Source: an uncultured Opitutia bacterium
GTDB taxonomy: Bacteria > Verrucomicrobiota > Verrucomicrobiia > Opitutales > Opitutaceae
NCBI GenBank assembly: GCA_903855985.1
Contig: CAIOAO010000064.1
Coordinates: 1-64,000 of the forward strand
DNA: 64,000 bases
Direction: 5' to 3'
The notes under the pieces were generated by a model. The model saw only the letters and a list, made by a program, of their open reading frames with translations, had not been told where the DNA came from and searched no databases. Positions within the stretch are counted from its first letter, which is position 1. Every line of letters starts with the position of its first letter. A program made the position numbers and the translations under genes. Positions 27,748 through 36,635 of the stretch are shown piece by piece.

Positions 27748-28737
27748 TCAGTCCCAGATATCCCGCCAGTTCATCGGGTACTTGCTCAGCTCGTTGAGCG
27801 CCTTCATTTCGTCGGCGCTCAGCCGGTAACCCGCGGCGCCGAGCGCGTCCTGCAACTGGGCCGGGGTGTTGGCGCCGATGATGGGCGCGGTGATCACGGG
27901 ATTCGTCAGCAGCCACGCGAGGGCGGTCTGGGCGACCGTCTTGCCGTGCGACTTGCCGATGGCGTCGAGTTGCTCGATCAAGGCGAAGCCCTGCGCGTTG
28001 GCGTATTTCTTGCCGATGTCCGAGGCGCGGACGCTCGCGACGTTCACGCCGCGGCGGTATTTGCCGGTGAGGAACCCGCCCGCGAGCGGTGAATACGGAA
28101 TCACGCCGAGCCCGTAGTTCCGGCAGAGCGGCCGCGGCTCCGTCTCGAACAAGGACCGCTCCATCAGCGAATAGTCCGGCTGGTAGGACTCGAAGCGCGC
28201 ATAGCCGTGCTTTTCGCTCGCCCACAGGGCCTCGAGCAGCCGCCACGCCGGGTAGTTGGACGCGCCGAGGACGCGCACCTTGCCGGTCTTCACCAACTGC
28301 GTGAGTCCGTCGAGCGTCTCCGCGATCGGCACCTTCAGGTCGGCCGAATGGGTCTGGTAAAGGTCAATGTAGTCCGTCTGCAGCCGCCGCAGTGAGTCCG
28401 CGCAGGCCCGCGGCACGCGGTCGCGCGCCAGGCCCTCGCCGCCCGGACCGTCGGCCATGCGGCCGCGGAGCTTCGTGGCAATGATCAGCTTCGACCGGTT
28501 GCCGCGCGCCTTCATCCACCGGCCGATGATCTCCTCGGTGCGCCCCGCGCCGGCCATGCCATCCGGTCCCCACGTCGTGTAGATGTCCGCCGTGTCGATG
28601 AAGTTGCCGCCGGCGGCGACATACGCGTCCATCACGGCGAACGACGTCTGCTCATCCGCGGTCCACCCGAACTGCATGGTGCCAAGGCAGAGCTCGGTGA
28701 CGTTGAGTTCGCTGCGGCCGAGTTTGCGAAGGTGCAT
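27748..28737 (-). CDS. aldo/keto reductase
   Basis: MHLRKLGRSELNVTELCLGTMQFGW; DYIDLYQTHSAD; start at 28737 excludes upstream operator region. Confidence 0.9.
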   Translation of the reverse strand: MHLRKLGRSELNVTELCLGTMQFGWTADEQTSFAVMDAYVAAGGNFIDTADIYTTWGPDGMAGAGRTEEIIGRWMKARGNRSKLIIATKLRGRMADGPGGEGLARDRVPRACADSLRRLQTDYIDLYQTHSADLKVPIAETLDGLTQLVKTGKVRVLGASNYPAWRLLEALWASEKHGYARFESYQPDYSLMERSLFETEPRPLCRNYGLGVIPYSPLAGGFLTGKYRRGVNVASVRASDIGKKYANAQGFALIEQLDAIGKSHGKTVAQTALAWLLTNPVITAPIIGANTPAQLQDALGAAGYRLSADEMKALNELSKYPMNWRDIWD

Positions 28738-28817
28738 GCCGGCATCGAAGCACGTCCCGCGCCGCTGGCGAGCCTCCGGTCGCCATCCTATTCCCGGCAG
28801 GCTGAATCCTCCACCCC

Positions 28818-28848
28818 ATCCAGTGTAACCCAATAGGTTACACTGGAT
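28818..28848. promoter_or_regulatory. putative operator: perfect 13-bp palindrome ATCCAGTGTAACC-CAATA-GGTTACACTGGAT
   Basis: Perfect arms read directly; repeated at 13684-13706. Confidence 0.8.
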
Positions 28849-28851
28849 CGA

Positions 28852-28873
28852 GGGGGGGGGGGGGGGGGGGGGG
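28852..28873 (+). repeat. 22-nt homopolymeric G tract
   Basis: Uninterrupted G run read directly. Confidence 0.95.
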
Positions 28874-28931
28874 CGGCTGGCCCCAAAATAGCTGGTCGCG
28901 ACCCAGCCCCGCCACCAATCTGCCCGCCGCC

Positions 28932-29954
28932 ATGCCCCTTTCCCCCTACAAGGTGTCCATCGACGACTTCCGCCGTTTCCGTCGCGAGGGCTACGTGGTC
29001 ATCCCCGGCCTCGTCCCGGCCGCCGATATCGCGGAGCTGCGCGCCCACACCGAGGACCTGATGCAGGGCCGGCTGCCGGAACAGCACCCCGACACGCCCG
29101 AGGCCGACCGCCTCCCGCGCCCCGCCGACCATCTTTCGCCGCTCGAGAAGGCCCAGGCCGTCGCCCGCATCCACATGCTGCACCGCCAGGTCCCGCTGCA
29201 CGAACGCTACCTGCTGCACCCGCGCGTGCTCGACGTGCTCGAGACGCTGATCGGCCCCGATGTCTTCGCGTTGCAGACGATGCTGTTTCTCAAGCCACCC
29301 GGTTCCCAGGGCCAGGGCTGGCACCAGGACACGTTCTACATTCCCACCCACCCGGCGACGCTCTGCGGCGCGTGGATCGCGATCGACGACTGCGACGAAT
29401 ACAACGGCGCGATGTGGATGGCCGTGGGCAGCCACGCCGAGCCGGTCTACCCGCCACCCGCGCCCGAGCCGTGGTATGGCGACCGCCAGCTGGCCGGCGT
29501 GCCGGAAGTCGCGAGCGTCAGCGACACGGACGACGCCCGCAACCAGCTCACCCCGATCGCCAACCGCTACCCGCAGGTGCTCGTGCCGGCGAAGGCGGGC
29601 GACGTCGTGTTCTTCAACGGCCACATTCTCCACCGCAGCAAGCAGAACGTCACCCCGGACCGCTTCCGCCGCTCCTTCGTGAGCCACTACTGCAACGCCC
29701 GCTCCTTCACGCAGTGGGGCGCCATCACCGGCCCCAAGGCGCCGAAGCAGGATCCCGTGACGCTGATGAGCAACTCCTCGCACATCCTCGCGCGCGGCGA
29801 CACCCACCTGCCCTACGCCCAGCCCCGCTTCGGCACACCCTGCGCCGCGCTCGAGGATCCCGCCGTGCGGCGCAAAAAGCACCGCACCATCCCCGCCGTC
29901 CTCGGCAACGCCGCCTCGGGGGATATGGAAGTGAAGTCCACCGCCCCGTACTGA
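28932..29954 (+). CDS. phytanoyl-CoA dioxygenase (PhyH) family protein
   Basis: FRREGYVVIPGLVPAADIAELRAHTEDLM; GQGWHQDTFY; LHRSKQN. Confidence 0.88.
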   Translation: MPLSPYKVSIDDFRRFRREGYVVIPGLVPAADIAELRAHTEDLMQGRLPEQHPDTPEADRLPRPADHLSPLEKAQAVARIHMLHRQVPLHERYLLHPRVLDVLETLIGPDVFALQTMLFLKPPGSQGQGWHQDTFYIPTHPATLCGAWIAIDDCDEYNGAMWMAVGSHAEPVYPPPAPEPWYGDRQLAGVPEVASVSDTDDARNQLTPIANRYPQVLVPAKAGDVVFFNGHILHRSKQNVTPDRFRRSFVSHYCNARSFTQWGAITGPKAPKQDPVTLMSNSSHILARGDTHLPYAQPRFGTPCAALEDPAVRRKKHRTIPAVLGNAASGDMEVKSTAPY

Positions 29955-29973
29955 ATTGCAGGGCGATACGCGT

Positions 29974-32151
29974 CTACTTCTCCAGCAACACCACATTCGC
30001 CGCCCACTCGCCCGCCGGCGTCCAGCGGAGTTCGCCCTTCGCCAGCTTCACGCCCGTGCGGTCCGTGTGCAGTTCCTCCGCCACGCGCCACTTTCCCTTC
30101 GGCAGCGGCACGCGGATCGTCTTCACGCCGGGTTTTTCAAACACGTGTCCGACCACGAGTAATTTTTTCCCCTCCGCGCCCGCCCGCACCACCACCTGCC
30201 AGCCCTGCGCGTGCCGGTAGGCCGCGACGTCGGGCCCATAACGCCGCGAGCGCCCGTTCCGGATCACCGGCACCGCCTGCGCATAGAGCGCAATGGCCCG
30301 GTCGACCAGCGCGCGTTGGGCCGGCTTCAACGTGGGAAAATCTCCCGACAAACACAGCCGGCCGAGGAATCCCCCCGCCAGCAGGTAAACAATCCGCCGC
30401 AGGCTCGCCCGCGCCCGCAGCACCGCCCAGACCTGGCTCTGCCGCGGCAGCATCAGCCGCTGCAGGTTCGCCGCGATGATCGGGATTTCCGGGCATTCGT
30501 GCGCGTCCGAGAAACTGCTCATCGCCGTCAGCCCGATCATCGTCGGCTCCAGCCGGTGTCCGCCGGAGGAACAATTCTCGATCACGAGGTCCGGCAGCTC
30601 AACGCGCAGCTTCCGGAAAAACGCCTGCACGCCCTCCAAGTGCTGCCGCAGCCCTTCGCCCAGCGACTCCGCTCCGTCCACGCCGAGGCCGATGTTGTCG
30701 TTATAGTCCACCTTGAGATAACCGAAATTCCCCGCCCGCAGCAGGCCGATTATCCGCTCCGTGAGATGCGCCACCGCCGCCGGTTTCCGGAGGTCGAGAA
30801 AGCGCCGCCCGCCCGCCGTGATGACCCGGCCGTCGCGGTGCAGCAGCAGGTCGGTGCGGTCGTAAAGCGACGCCGCCGACCCGATCACTTCCATCTCAAA
30901 CCAGAGTCCCGGGATCAGCCCGCATGCCCGGATCGCGTCGGCCGTCGCGCGGATGCCCTGCGGGTACATCTTCGCGTTGGGCTGCCAGTCACCCTGCGCG
31001 CTGAACCACTGGCCGCCGTCGGGCTTGTACCAGCCCGCGTCCATCACGAGGTATTTCATCCCTGTGCCGCGCAGCGACTCCGCCAGCTTGACCATGTTCT
31101 CATGGCTCGGGTGTCCCCAGCTCGTCGTCCACTCGTTGAACATCACCGGCAGCGACTGCTCGCTCTTGGGCAGATTCACGAGCGGCACTTCCTGCGCGGC
31201 CGTCAGCGCAGCGCAAACGTCGTCGAGATCTCCCGCCACACAGGCCAGCGCCGCCACCGGCGACGCGAAACTCGCGCCCGCGGCCAGCGTTTTCATCCAG
31301 TGGCCGAATTCACGGTCCGCGAGCCCGCCGGACATCGCGGCAAAGTCATCCCGGCGGTAAACCTCCATCTGCCACGAGCCCGGATGCGCGAGCTGCGCGC
31401 CCCACGTGACCCCCGCCCCGGTGTCCTCCACCGCGACAAACGGAAAGAACCCGTTCACCGGCAGCGAGCCCACGTCGCCAAACCGCTCGTTGCGCACCCC
31501 GTGCCCGGCCCACGAGCGCTCCAGCTGGATGTCCTCGAAGGGCCGCGTCTCCAGGCGCCCTTCCATGCTCCACACCCCGCGGAACCGGTGCAGTTTCAGC
31601 CGGCCCGGCGCGTCGCCCGCCGCAAACGGCGTAAGGCCGCCGATCGAAAAACTCGCGAGGAACTCCAGCGTCAGTGGCTGCGCCGAGGTGTTGTCCACCG
31701 TCACGCTGCTCTCCAGCCAGCCCGCGCCTTTCCGCCAGGCCAGATCGTGGTGCGCGCGCCAGCCGGCGTCGGGATGCGTGAAGCTCGTGCGCACCGTCAT
31801 GACGCCGCCGGCGCGGGTAATTTTCTGGCCGGTGAATTTCATCCGGTCCGCCGTCGGGCTGTTGCGCATCGTCCGCCCCTGCCCGAACCCCGCCACCGCA
31901 TCCTCATCGCGCGCCTTCAACTGCAGCAGCGACTCGATCCCCCACGCCGGCAGCCCCTTGCCCTCGGGATCCAGGATGCCGTCAATCTCGACGCCACTCA
32001 GGTTTTTCCGGTGCGGCACGATTCGCTGCCGCCGGCCGGTGGGCACCAGCCACAGCCCGAGCCGGCCGGTGGCGGGATCCTGGACATACAGCGCAGTCGT
32101 GGCGCCGAGGCGGACTTCACGGTAAACCTTGGGGAGGAAGGCGGATTTCAT
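29974..32151 (-). CDS. alpha-galactosidase, GH36-like
   Basis: YLVMDAGWYKPDGGQWFSAQGDW; LKVDYNDNIG; VIENCSSGGHRLEP. Confidence 0.85.
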   Translation of the reverse strand: MKSAFLPKVYREVRLGATTALYVQDPATGRLGLWLVPTGRRQRIVPHRKNLSGVEIDGILDPEGKGLPAWGIESLLQLKARDEDAVAGFGQGRTMRNSPTADRMKFTGQKITRAGGVMTVRTSFTHPDAGWRAHHDLAWRKGAGWLESSVTVDNTSAQPLTLEFLASFSIGGLTPFAAGDAPGRLKLHRFRGVWSMEGRLETRPFEDIQLERSWAGHGVRNERFGDVGSLPVNGFFPFVAVEDTGAGVTWGAQLAHPGSWQMEVYRRDDFAAMSGGLADREFGHWMKTLAAGASFASPVAALACVAGDLDDVCAALTAAQEVPLVNLPKSEQSLPVMFNEWTTSWGHPSHENMVKLAESLRGTGMKYLVMDAGWYKPDGGQWFSAQGDWQPNAKMYPQGIRATADAIRACGLIPGLWFEMEVIGSAASLYDRTDLLLHRDGRVITAGGRRFLDLRKPAAVAHLTERIIGLLRAGNFGYLKVDYNDNIGLGVDGAESLGEGLRQHLEGVQAFFRKLRVELPDLVIENCSSGGHRLEPTMIGLTAMSSFSDAHECPEIPIIAANLQRLMLPRQSQVWAVLRARASLRRIVYLLAGGFLGRLCLSGDFPTLKPAQRALVDRAIALYAQAVPVIRNGRSRRYGPDVAAYRHAQGWQVVVRAGAEGKKLLVVGHVFEKPGVKTIRVPLPKGKWRVAEELHTDRTGVKLAKGELRWTPAGEWAANVVLLEK

Positions 32152-32185
32152 GGGGTGGGGAAAGTTGGACCATGCCGGCTCGGTC

Positions 32186-33928
32186 TCACTGGACCGCCGG
32201 CGGGCGGCGTGGTGTCGTCACCGCCAGCTCGATGCTGGTCACGGTAACCGGCTCCGCTGACCGCACGCTGATTTCGTTGCGGCCATAGTTGAGCCCGGTC
32301 CCGTCCACGGCAAAGTCATGGCACTGCCCCAGCGCGGGCGGCTTCTGGTCATACGGCTCCGGGAAAAGATGCACCGCCTGGGCCGGGCGCGCCGGGCCCG
32401 CGTCCCGTCCGTTCACCGACACCGAGAGATTCAAACCGGATGCGGCCTGCGCCGTGACCACCCGCAGCGTGCAGGATTTTCGCGCCGGCTCGCGCTCCCC
32501 CACGGCCAGCGTGACCCGCAGGGGCGCCGTCGCCGTCACCGCCGCGGGGAGCTGGGCCCGCGCATCGAACAGCGGCCGGGCAAACAGCGTGAAGGTCCCG
32601 TCCACGAGGTAGAGCTTGTCCCGGCCCTCGAGCGTCGCGGGATCGCCAATCTCGCGCAGCACCTCCAGCGGCTCCCCGTGGTTCCAATTGCGTCCCTGCG
32701 GATCAGAGCCGTTGGCCTGCGCCGCAAACATGTTGAACAGGGTCAGCCCGTCCGCGCCCTGCGCATATAGCGCGGCGGCGGCCCCGCGGTAAATCTCGGC
32801 GGTGCCATCCCGGGGATGAAAATACCCGTCGAGGAGCGGGCCGCCCACGACATAGTCGATGCTGGCGTAAAGCGGCAGGCCCGGCATGGCCCGCTGGTAG
32901 TCGGCGATGGGCAGCGCCTGGACGAGCTGCAGGAACTTTCCCACCGTCAGGAAATCGAGCCAGCCGTGCTGATGCCAGGCCACGGGATCGAGCCCGATCC
33001 GGCGGCAACCGGCCAGGCTCGACGGCACCCGGGCGCACAGCGCGATGGGCCGGCCGGTCTCCCGGCGCACACGTTCCACCATCCGGCGGACTGCGCCCAC
33101 GAATTCCGTCATCACCGGCACCTGCGCCTCCGCGTTGTCGCAGGAAAAATCCGTCGCATTGGGATCGGGCTCCGTCCACCGCGCCGCCTCCTTGCCGGAT
33201 TTTTCGTCCCGTCCCGGGCGCGCCGGCGCGGGGGAATTCGGCGGAAAATAGGGCGGACTGCGCAGGAAATCCAGCTCGAGCCCGGTGAAGGGATAACGCC
33301 GGAGGAGCTCCTCCATGATCGCCAGCCGGTGCGCCCGCACTTCCGGGATGCCGTAGTTCAGCCCGCCCTCGGGCAACCGCCAATCCGGATGCCGGCGGTA
33401 AAACGCGTCGGTGTAGGGCCCGTCGCCGTTTTCCAGGGTCACCATGTGCACATCGTTCATGCGCAGGGTCACAAACGCCTCCCGCCCGCTTTGGCGGACC
33501 GCGTCAACCAGCACGCCGAAGCCATCAAAGCCCTCGCGGCGGTAAAGCGCCGCCACCTGCTCCACCCCGCCCGCCGCGGTTTCTCCCATCACGTGGTAAA
33601 GCTCCTCGCGCACCCCGGGCGCCAAGGCGCGCCAGTGACACAGCTCGGACACCTGGCTGGGATAATTCACGCTTTGGCCGAGGCTCGGGCTGAGCATGAC
33701 CGTGGTCACCTGGGTGCCGGCCAGCCGGTCAATGGCCCGGCGGATGTCCGCGGGCGCAGATCCGTTGTAAAACGGGGACCAGCCATCGTAATTGAAGCAC
33801 AGCCGGCGGATCGGGGAGGGAGGCAGGGGGTTCGGCGGGGATGCGCTGGCCCCGGCAAAGGACGCGGGGCCAGTGCTGCAAGCCAGCAGGACCAAACCGA
33901 ATCGCAGTGGCCAAGGTGACGTCATCAT
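32186..33928 (-). CDS. secreted glycoside hydrolase-like protein (TIM-barrel, GHL10/DUF-type)
   Basis: Signal peptide; RLCFNYDGWSPFY; GLELDFLRSPPYFPPN. Confidence 0.6.
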   Translation of the reverse strand: MMTSPWPLRFGLVLLACSTGPASFAGASASPPNPLPPSPIRRLCFNYDGWSPFYNGSAPADIRRAIDRLAGTQVTTVMLSPSLGQSVNYPSQVSELCHWRALAPGVREELYHVMGETAAGGVEQVAALYRREGFDGFGVLVDAVRQSGREAFVTLRMNDVHMVTLENGDGPYTDAFYRRHPDWRLPEGGLNYGIPEVRAHRLAIMEELLRRYPFTGLELDFLRSPPYFPPNSPAPARPGRDEKSGKEAARWTEPDPNATDFSCDNAEAQVPVMTEFVGAVRRMVERVRRETGRPIALCARVPSSLAGCRRIGLDPVAWHQHGWLDFLTVGKFLQLVQALPIADYQRAMPGLPLYASIDYVVGGPLLDGYFHPRDGTAEIYRGAAAALYAQGADGLTLFNMFAAQANGSDPQGRNWNHGEPLEVLREIGDPATLEGRDKLYLVDGTFTLFARPLFDARAQLPAAVTATAPLRVTLAVGEREPARKSCTLRVVTAQAASGLNLSVSVNGRDAGPARPAQAVHLFPEPYDQKPPALGQCHDFAVDGTGLNYGRNEISVRSAEPVTVTSIELAVTTPRRPPAVQ

Positions 33929-35178
33929 GTTCCGGGCGCCGCCATCGCCTGGCCCGCGAGCCAGCCGGTGGTCCAGGCGGACTGGAAATTAAATCCCCCG
34001 GTCACGCCGTCGATGTCGAGCACTTCGCCCGCGAAATACAATCCCGGACACACCTTGCTCTCCATCGTCTTGAACTCGACCTCGCTGAGCCGCACGCCGC
34101 CGCAGGTGACAAATTCCTCCTTGTTCATGCTCTTGCCCACCACGGTGAACTCCGCGGCGGTGAGCAGCGTCGCCAGCCCGCCCAGCGCCGCGGCGGACAC
34201 CCCCGCCCACTGCGTCGCCGGCGCGATGCCGGCGGTCGTCAGCATCCGCTCCCAGAACCGCTGCGGCAGACCCAGCGGATTCCAGTTGGCCATCAGCTTC
34301 TTCGCGTGCCCGCCGCGCGTCGCCGCAAACACCTTGAGCAGCGCGTCGCGGTTGTGCTCCGGGGTGAAGTTCACCCCGAGCTTGAACTCGTAGTTGCACG
34401 CCGCGAGGTCGCGCGCGCCCCACGCCGAGAGCTTCAGCACCGCCGGGCCGCTCAGGCCCCAGTGCGTGATCAGCAGCGGGCCGGACTCCTTCAGCTTCGT
34501 GCCCGGCACGCTGGTGATGACGTTTTCGAGCGACACGCCCGACAGCCCGATCAGCCGCGCATCATCAATGTGAAAGGTGAACAGCGACGGCACGGACGGC
34601 TCGATGGCGTGGCCGAACGCACTGGCGATGGTCAGGCCCGCGGAGGACTTGTTGCCGCCGGTCGCCAGCAACAGCCGGTCGCAGCGCACGGTCGTGGCGT
34701 CGGTCAGCGTGAGCCAGAAATCCGGCGCCGCACCCTCCCGGTGCAACCGCTCCACTTTCCGCACGCCGATGCTGGTGATCACGGTGACCCCGGCGGACTC
34801 CGCCGCACGGGTCAGGCAGTCCACGATCGTCGCCGAGTCATCCGTCACGGGAAACATGCGCCCGTCCGCCTCGGTCTTGGTCTCCACGCCGCGCGCGGCG
34901 AACCACTCGATCGTGTCGCGCGGCTGCCAGCGGTGAAACGCGCCCATCAGCTCGCGCCCGCCGCGCGGGTAGCGCTTCACGAGCTCGCGGGGCTCGAAGC
35001 AGGCGTGCGTGACGTTGCAGCGGCCGCCGCCCGAGACGCGCACCTTGGCCAGCGGGTGCGCCGTGGCCTCGTAGAGGGTGACCTGGCCGGCCGTGCCGAG
35101 CTTTTCCGCGCAGGTGATGGCCGCGAAATAGCCCGCCGCTCCCCCGCCCACCACCACGACGCGTGTTGTTTCAGCCAT
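33925..35178 (-). CDS. NAD(P)/FAD-dependent oxidoreductase, HI0933/BaiN-like flavoprotein
   Basis: VVVVGGGAAGYFAAI; VSGGGRCNVTHA; FAGEVLDIDGVTGGFNFQSAWTTGWLAG. Confidence 0.92.
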   Translation of the reverse strand: MAETTRVVVVGGGAAGYFAAITCAEKLGTAGQVTLYEATAHPLAKVRVSGGGRCNVTHACFEPRELVKRYPRGGRELMGAFHRWQPRDTIEWFAARGVETKTEADGRMFPVTDDSATIVDCLTRAAESAGVTVITSIGVRKVERLHREGAAPDFWLTLTDATTVRCDRLLLATGGNKSSAGLTIASAFGHAIEPSVPSLFTFHIDDARLIGLSGVSLENVITSVPGTKLKESGPLLITHWGLSGPAVLKLSAWGARDLAACNYEFKLGVNFTPEHNRDALLKVFAATRGGHAKKLMANWNPLGLPQRFWERMLTTAGIAPATQWAGVSAAALGGLATLLTAAEFTVVGKSMNKEEFVTCGGVRLSEVEFKTMESKVCPGLYFAGEVLDIDGVTGGFNFQSAWTTGWLAGQAMAAPGT

Positions 35179-35287
35179 GGCGCACGGTGCGAGGCGGCCG
35201 GCGGCGAGTCGAAGCGAAAGCATCCGGACGCAAAAAAGCCGCCGTGACACCCCGGCCACGGCGGCCTGCCAACCCGGACAAATTTAC

Positions 35288-35728
35288 TTACGCCTTCGGC
35301 GGCGGCGGGGCGTCATCGCCGTGCGGCGGTCCACGACGGCCGCGCTCGGGCGGGGGCATCGCGTCAAAGGTCTTCTGCTGGTCCGGCGTCAACAGGGCGC
35401 GGACCTGGTCGTGCGAGGACTTCATGATTTCCATCATCTGCGACTTGCGGTCCTCCTTGGCCAGCGACTCGTCGGCGCGCAGGGCCTTGCCCTTCTGCTC
35501 ACTGGCGGCCCAGATCGCGGTGATCTGCTGCTTCTGCGTGTCATTGAGGTGGAGCTTCTCGTCGAGCTGCTGGAGGCGGCGGGCGGCGCGTTTGGCCGGG
35601 TCGGGACGAGCGTGTTGACCGGCGGGCGGCTTGGCGGGAGTCGCCACCGGCTCCTCAGCGCGCGCGAGCGGCGCGGCCACGAGGACGGTGAGACTGAGGA
35701 GGGAGAGGAGCTTAAGTGAAGTTTTCAT
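35288..35728 (-). CDS. periplasmic Spy/LTXXQ-like small secreted protein
   Basis: Signal peptide MKTSLKLLSLLSLTVLVAAPLARA; LNDTQKQQITAIW and LTPDQQKTFDAM motifs. Confidence 0.6.
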   Translation of the reverse strand: MKTSLKLLSLLSLTVLVAAPLARAEEPVATPAKPPAGQHARPDPAKRAARRLQQLDEKLHLNDTQKQQITAIWAASEQKGKALRADESLAKEDRKSQMMEIMKSSHDQVRALLTPDQQKTFDAMPPPERGRRGPPHGDDAPPPPKA

Positions 35729-35897
35729 GGGTAACACTGCCCATGACGCCCCTGCCCGGGTCCGGTTACAGGTATATTAAGCAGATTTGGGCGGTCGGGC
35801 ACGTCCCGGACCCAGATTTGGCCCACTCCCGGCGCCATTTGACCATCCGTCCATGCCGACTTGCCGTCGCTGGGGTTGGGTTCCAGCGTTCCGGCCC

Positions 35898-36629
35898 ATG
35901 ATCGAAGTCACCGGACTCATTAAGCGCTATGGCGCGTTCACGGCGGTGAAGGAGCTCTCCTTCACCGTGCGGCCGGGCGAGGTGCTCGGGCTCGTCGGTC
36001 CCAACGGCGCGGGCAAAACCACCACGCTGCGCTGCCTCGCCGGCATCATCCCCGCCACCGCCGGCACCATCCACATCGCCGGCCAGGACCTCACCGCCGA
36101 CCCGGTGGCCGCGAAGCGTTCCCTGGCGTTCTTCCCCGACGAGCCGCGGCTGTTCGATTACCTGACCGTGCGGCAGCACCTCGCGTTTGTCGCCCGCATC
36201 TACGGCGTCGCCCACCACGAGGACATCGCGCAGCCGCTGCTCGAGGAACTCGAGATCGCCGACAAGGCCGACCAGCTCCCCGGCGAACTCTCGCGCGGCA
36301 TGAAGCAGAAGCTCGCCATCGCCTGCGGCCTGCTGCACGCGCCGTCGGTGATGTTCTTCGACGAGCCGCTCACCGGGCTCGACCCGCTCGGCATCCGCCG
36401 GATGAAGGACTCGATCCTCAAGCGCGCCCGCGCCGGCGCCACCGTCGTGCTCAGCTCGCACCTCTTGCACCTGCTCGAGGAGGTCTGCTCGCACGTGCTC
36501 ATCCTGAAAAAAGGCGAGAAGATCGCCGACGGCACGCTCGCCGACGTGTCGGCGCGCTTCGCGAACGGCGAGGCCAACGTCAGCCTCGAGGAAATTTTCA
36601 TCCGCGCCACCGGCGGCACGGAAAGCTGA
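35898..36629 (+). CDS. ABC transporter ATP-binding protein
   Basis: GLVGPNGAGKTTTLR Walker A; ELSRGMKQKLAIACGLLHAPSVMFFDEP signature/Walker B. Confidence 0.95.
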   Translation: MIEVTGLIKRYGAFTAVKELSFTVRPGEVLGLVGPNGAGKTTTLRCLAGIIPATAGTIHIAGQDLTADPVAAKRSLAFFPDEPRLFDYLTVRQHLAFVARIYGVAHHEDIAQPLLEELEIADKADQLPGELSRGMKQKLAIACGLLHAPSVMFFDEPLTGLDPLGIRRMKDSILKRARAGATVVLSSHLLHLLEEVCSHVLILKKGEKIADGTLADVSARFANGEANVSLEEIFIRATGGTES

Positions 36630-36635
36630 CCCGCC

